Shown piece by piece: positions 5,741-6,694 of a stretch of DNA of 6,694 bases. Position 1 is the stretch's first letter. Every line of letters starts with the position of its first letter. The translations under genes and the position numbers were made by a program. The stretch covers positions 44,183 through 50,876 of the forward strand of contig DHXR01000003.1 in NCBI GenBank assembly GCA_002413785.1, given 5' to 3'. The notes under the pieces were generated by a model that saw nothing but the letters and a program-made list of their open reading frames with translations, searched no databases and had not been told where the DNA came from. This DNA comes from Mucilaginibacter sp. UBA5151. GTDB taxonomy: Bacteria > Bacteroidota > Bacteroidia > Sphingobacteriales > Sphingobacteriaceae.

Positions 5741-6106
5741 TTAAACCGCTTTATGCTGTTTATGGTAAGTTATATACGAAACAGCAAGCAATACTAAAAA
5801 AATAACAGGTGCAATTTGTTTTGCTGCCGGGTCACCGGAGAAGGTATGTGCGATAAACGCCGAAATATAGGTAATTGTGAACCCTGCGTATGCCCACTCT
5901 TTTACACGGGACGAAAAGGGCAGCAAAAGTAAAACAGCGCCTATGAATTTAGCAAAAGCGAGTTCGATCCTGAAATAATCCGGGAAGCCGAGGTGTTGAA
6001 ACCCCTGCTCCGCTGTATCCTGGGTTAAATAGGCGTAGCCCGAGTACGTCATCATTAGTGCTACAATAGCGGTTGTAATCCAATAAGTTATTTTTACGAT
6101 TTTCAT
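5741..6106 (-). CDS. DoxX-like four-helix membrane protein
   Basis: The 121-residue integral inner-membrane protein has four predicted helices, at about 8-27, 44-63, 71-90 and 96-114. Features fitting the DoxX/DoxX_2 group are YSGYAYL at the end of helix 1, then FQHLGFPDYFRIELAFAKFIGAVLLLLP (residues 36-63), and a helix 3 beginning EWAYAGF and carrying IAHTFSGD at its end. Family roles are poorly defined; members are linked to quinone or thiol-redox membrane complexes and to stress responses. The start is the ATG at 6104-6106. The gene diverges from the HxlR-type regulator across 97 bp that carry a -7 box and an operator-like array, so it is probably that regulator's main target. Family assignment is good; the biochemical role is unknown. 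Confidence 0.85.
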   Translation of the reverse strand: MKIVKITYWITTAIVALMMTYSGYAYLTQDTAEQGFQHLGFPDYFRIELAFAKFIGAVLLLLPFSSRVKEWAYAGFTITYISAFIAHTFSGDPAAKQIAPVIFLVLLAVSYITYHKQHKAV

Positions 6107-6122
6107 TGTTTTGTTTTTTATG

Positions 6123-6130
6123 CAAAAATA
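6123..6130 (-). promoter_or_regulatory. Candidate -7 box for the DoxX-like gene
   Basis: On the minus strand it reads TATTTTTG, the same octamer as upstream of pgi and of the secreted-protein gene. The start would be near 6116, about 10 nt before the ATG. The nearest TTTG (6148-6145) is only 14 bp away, shorter than usual. It falls inside the first operator-like repeat, so regulator binding would cover the -33 region. Confidence 0.5.
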
Positions 6131-6138
6131 ACTACCTT

Positions 6139-6191
6139 TACTATCAAAAGCATAGTACTATCCCAAAGGATAGCGCTATCCTTTGGGATAC
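6139..6191. promoter_or_regulatory. Operator array of three inverted repeats between the DoxX-like and HxlR-type genes
   Basis: Three inverted repeats stand in a row. Site A is TACTAT-N7-ATAGTA (6139-6157). Site B is CTATCC-CAAA-GGATAG (6158-6173). Site C is CTATCC-TTTG-GGATAC (6176-6191). Their centres lie about 17.5 and 18 bp apart. Sites B and C are reverse complements of each other and together form a 32-bp perfect palindrome (6159-6190). Site A covers the likely -33 region of the DoxX-like gene, and site C ends 12 bp before the regulator's ATG. HxlR proteins bind as dimers to inverted repeats near their own promoter, so autoregulation and control of the neighbour are the natural inference. 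A transcript hairpin is the alternative reading of the palindrome. Confidence 0.65.
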
Positions 6192-6203
6192 TCAATTATT
6201 GCT

Positions 6204-6602
6204 ATGGAAACTCTTGTTGAAAACGAAGTGCATGCCCCCGAAACATGCAAAATACATACCCCGGAAGCATGCGCAGCCAGCGTAATGGCGGTAAGGGACG
6301 CCCTTTATGTGTTAAATGGGAAATGGAAATTGCCGCTGATTGTCGCCTTAAGCAGCGGGTCAATGCGCTTTAATGATATTCAACGGACATTGGGCGGCAT
6401 CACGCCAAAAATCCTGTCGAAAGAGTTAAGGGAACTTGAGTTGAATGAATTTGTAGAACGTAAGGTATTTCCAACTACCCCGGTAAGTGTGATCTATGAA
6501 CTTACCCCCTATAGCAGGTCGCTGGATAAAGTTTTAGAGGAACTAAAGAACTGGGGGATGCAGCACCGGCAAAGGATAATGGCCAGCAGGCGTTCGGCAT
6601 AG
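6204..6602 (+). CDS. HxlR-family winged-helix transcriptional regulator
   Basis: The 132-residue protein carries the HxlR winged helix-turn-helix. GKWKLPLIVALSSGSMRFNDIQRTL (39-63) is the family's opening motif and first helices. ITPKILSKELRELELNEFV (66-84) is the recognition-helix region. VFPTTPVSVIYELTPYSRSL (88-107) is the wing and following strand, and LEELKNWGMQHRQRIM is the dimer helix. Cys15 and Cys23 lie in the N-terminal arm. Cys23 is near the position where several HxlR regulators carry a redox- or electrophile-sensing cysteine, so sensing of thiol stress is possible but unproven. The ATG at 6204-6206 is chosen over an upstream in-frame TTG at 6183, which falls inside the operator palindrome. 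It is divergent from the DoxX-like gene, its likely target. Confidence 0.93.
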   Translation: METLVENEVHAPETCKIHTPEACAASVMAVRDALYVLNGKWKLPLIVALSSGSMRFNDIQRTLGGITPKILSKELRELELNEFVERKVFPTTPVSVIYELTPYSRSLDKVLEELKNWGMQHRQRIMASRRSA

Positions 6603-6671
6603 GTGTTTTTCTCAAACTAACAGGTTTTTATCTTTTCCTTTTATGTTTGGTCGCTATTGCAATTAAAACAC

Positions 6672-6694
6672 TGGTTCTATGACGTTTCGGGTGG
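6672..6694. repeat. Terminal inverted repeat, probable end of an insertion sequence lying to the right
   Basis: This is the exact inverted copy of bases 1-23, beginning TGGTTCTATGACG. If it is an insertion-sequence end, the element continues to the right of the window, and the 69 bp after the HxlR stop codon are its flank. The two elements would then be separate insertions in opposite orientation, or the assembly broke at two copies of the same repeat. Confidence 0.6.

Noticed and set aside
6183..6203. TTG start for the HxlR regulator, adding seven residues
   Set aside because: It lies inside the operator palindrome; the ATG at 6204 gives the usual family length.
6603..6671. Terminator after the HxlR gene
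   Set aside because: T-rich runs occur, but I find no stem in front of them.
1..6694. Composite transposon carrying the whole window
   Set aside because: Housekeeping genes with their own promoters, no transposase and no accessory cargo. A contig bounded by two IS copies explains the inverted ends more simply.

Overview
The window looks like chromosomal DNA of a Bacteroidota bacterium, most likely Sphingobacteriaceae (Mucilaginibacter or Pedobacter type). The grounds are AT-rich spacers, starts without Shine-Dalgarno motifs, several -7 boxes of the form TAnnTTTG, the wording of the proteins (a CarboxypepD_reg-like secreted protein, a Mrp ATPase of the Bacteroidota type), and spacers filled with palindromic repeats. 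The assignment is an inference; no rRNA gene is present. The first and last 23 bases are perfect inverted copies of each other. They read like the outer ends of one insertion sequence lying just outside each edge, so the window is probably an assembly contig bounded by two copies of that element.

Left part (1-2133, all minus strand): a 5'-truncated cupin gene remnant, a probable terminator, and an intact glucose-6-phosphate isomerase gene (pgi). Middle part: a divergent, AT-rich promoter region with two palindromes (2134-2384); a plus-strand gene for a small helical protein of unknown function; a 15-bp-stem hairpin between convergent genes; and a minus-strand gene for a secreted protein with one carboxypeptidase-regulatory-like domain.

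The next minus-strand unit is a two-gene iron-sulfur operon: a Mrp/ApbC P-loop ATPase followed after 25 bp by a small Nfu-type (NifU C-terminal domain) protein. The ATPase lacks the CxxC usually found near the C-terminus of this family, while the Nfu protein keeps its CxxC. Upstream lies about 600 bp with no credible gene. It holds a mosaic of palindromic repeats dominated by a 32-bp perfect inverted repeat.

Right part: a DoxX-like membrane protein gene (minus) and an HxlR-type regulator gene (plus) diverge from a 97-bp spacer. That spacer carries three evenly spaced inverted repeats, two of which combine into a 32-bp perfect palindrome. This is a strong candidate operator array for the regulator. 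The gene content is mostly housekeeping. The more unusual signals are the operator array, the repeat mosaic, the terminal inverted repeats and the CxxC-less ATPase; I see no clear defence, biosynthetic or phage system.
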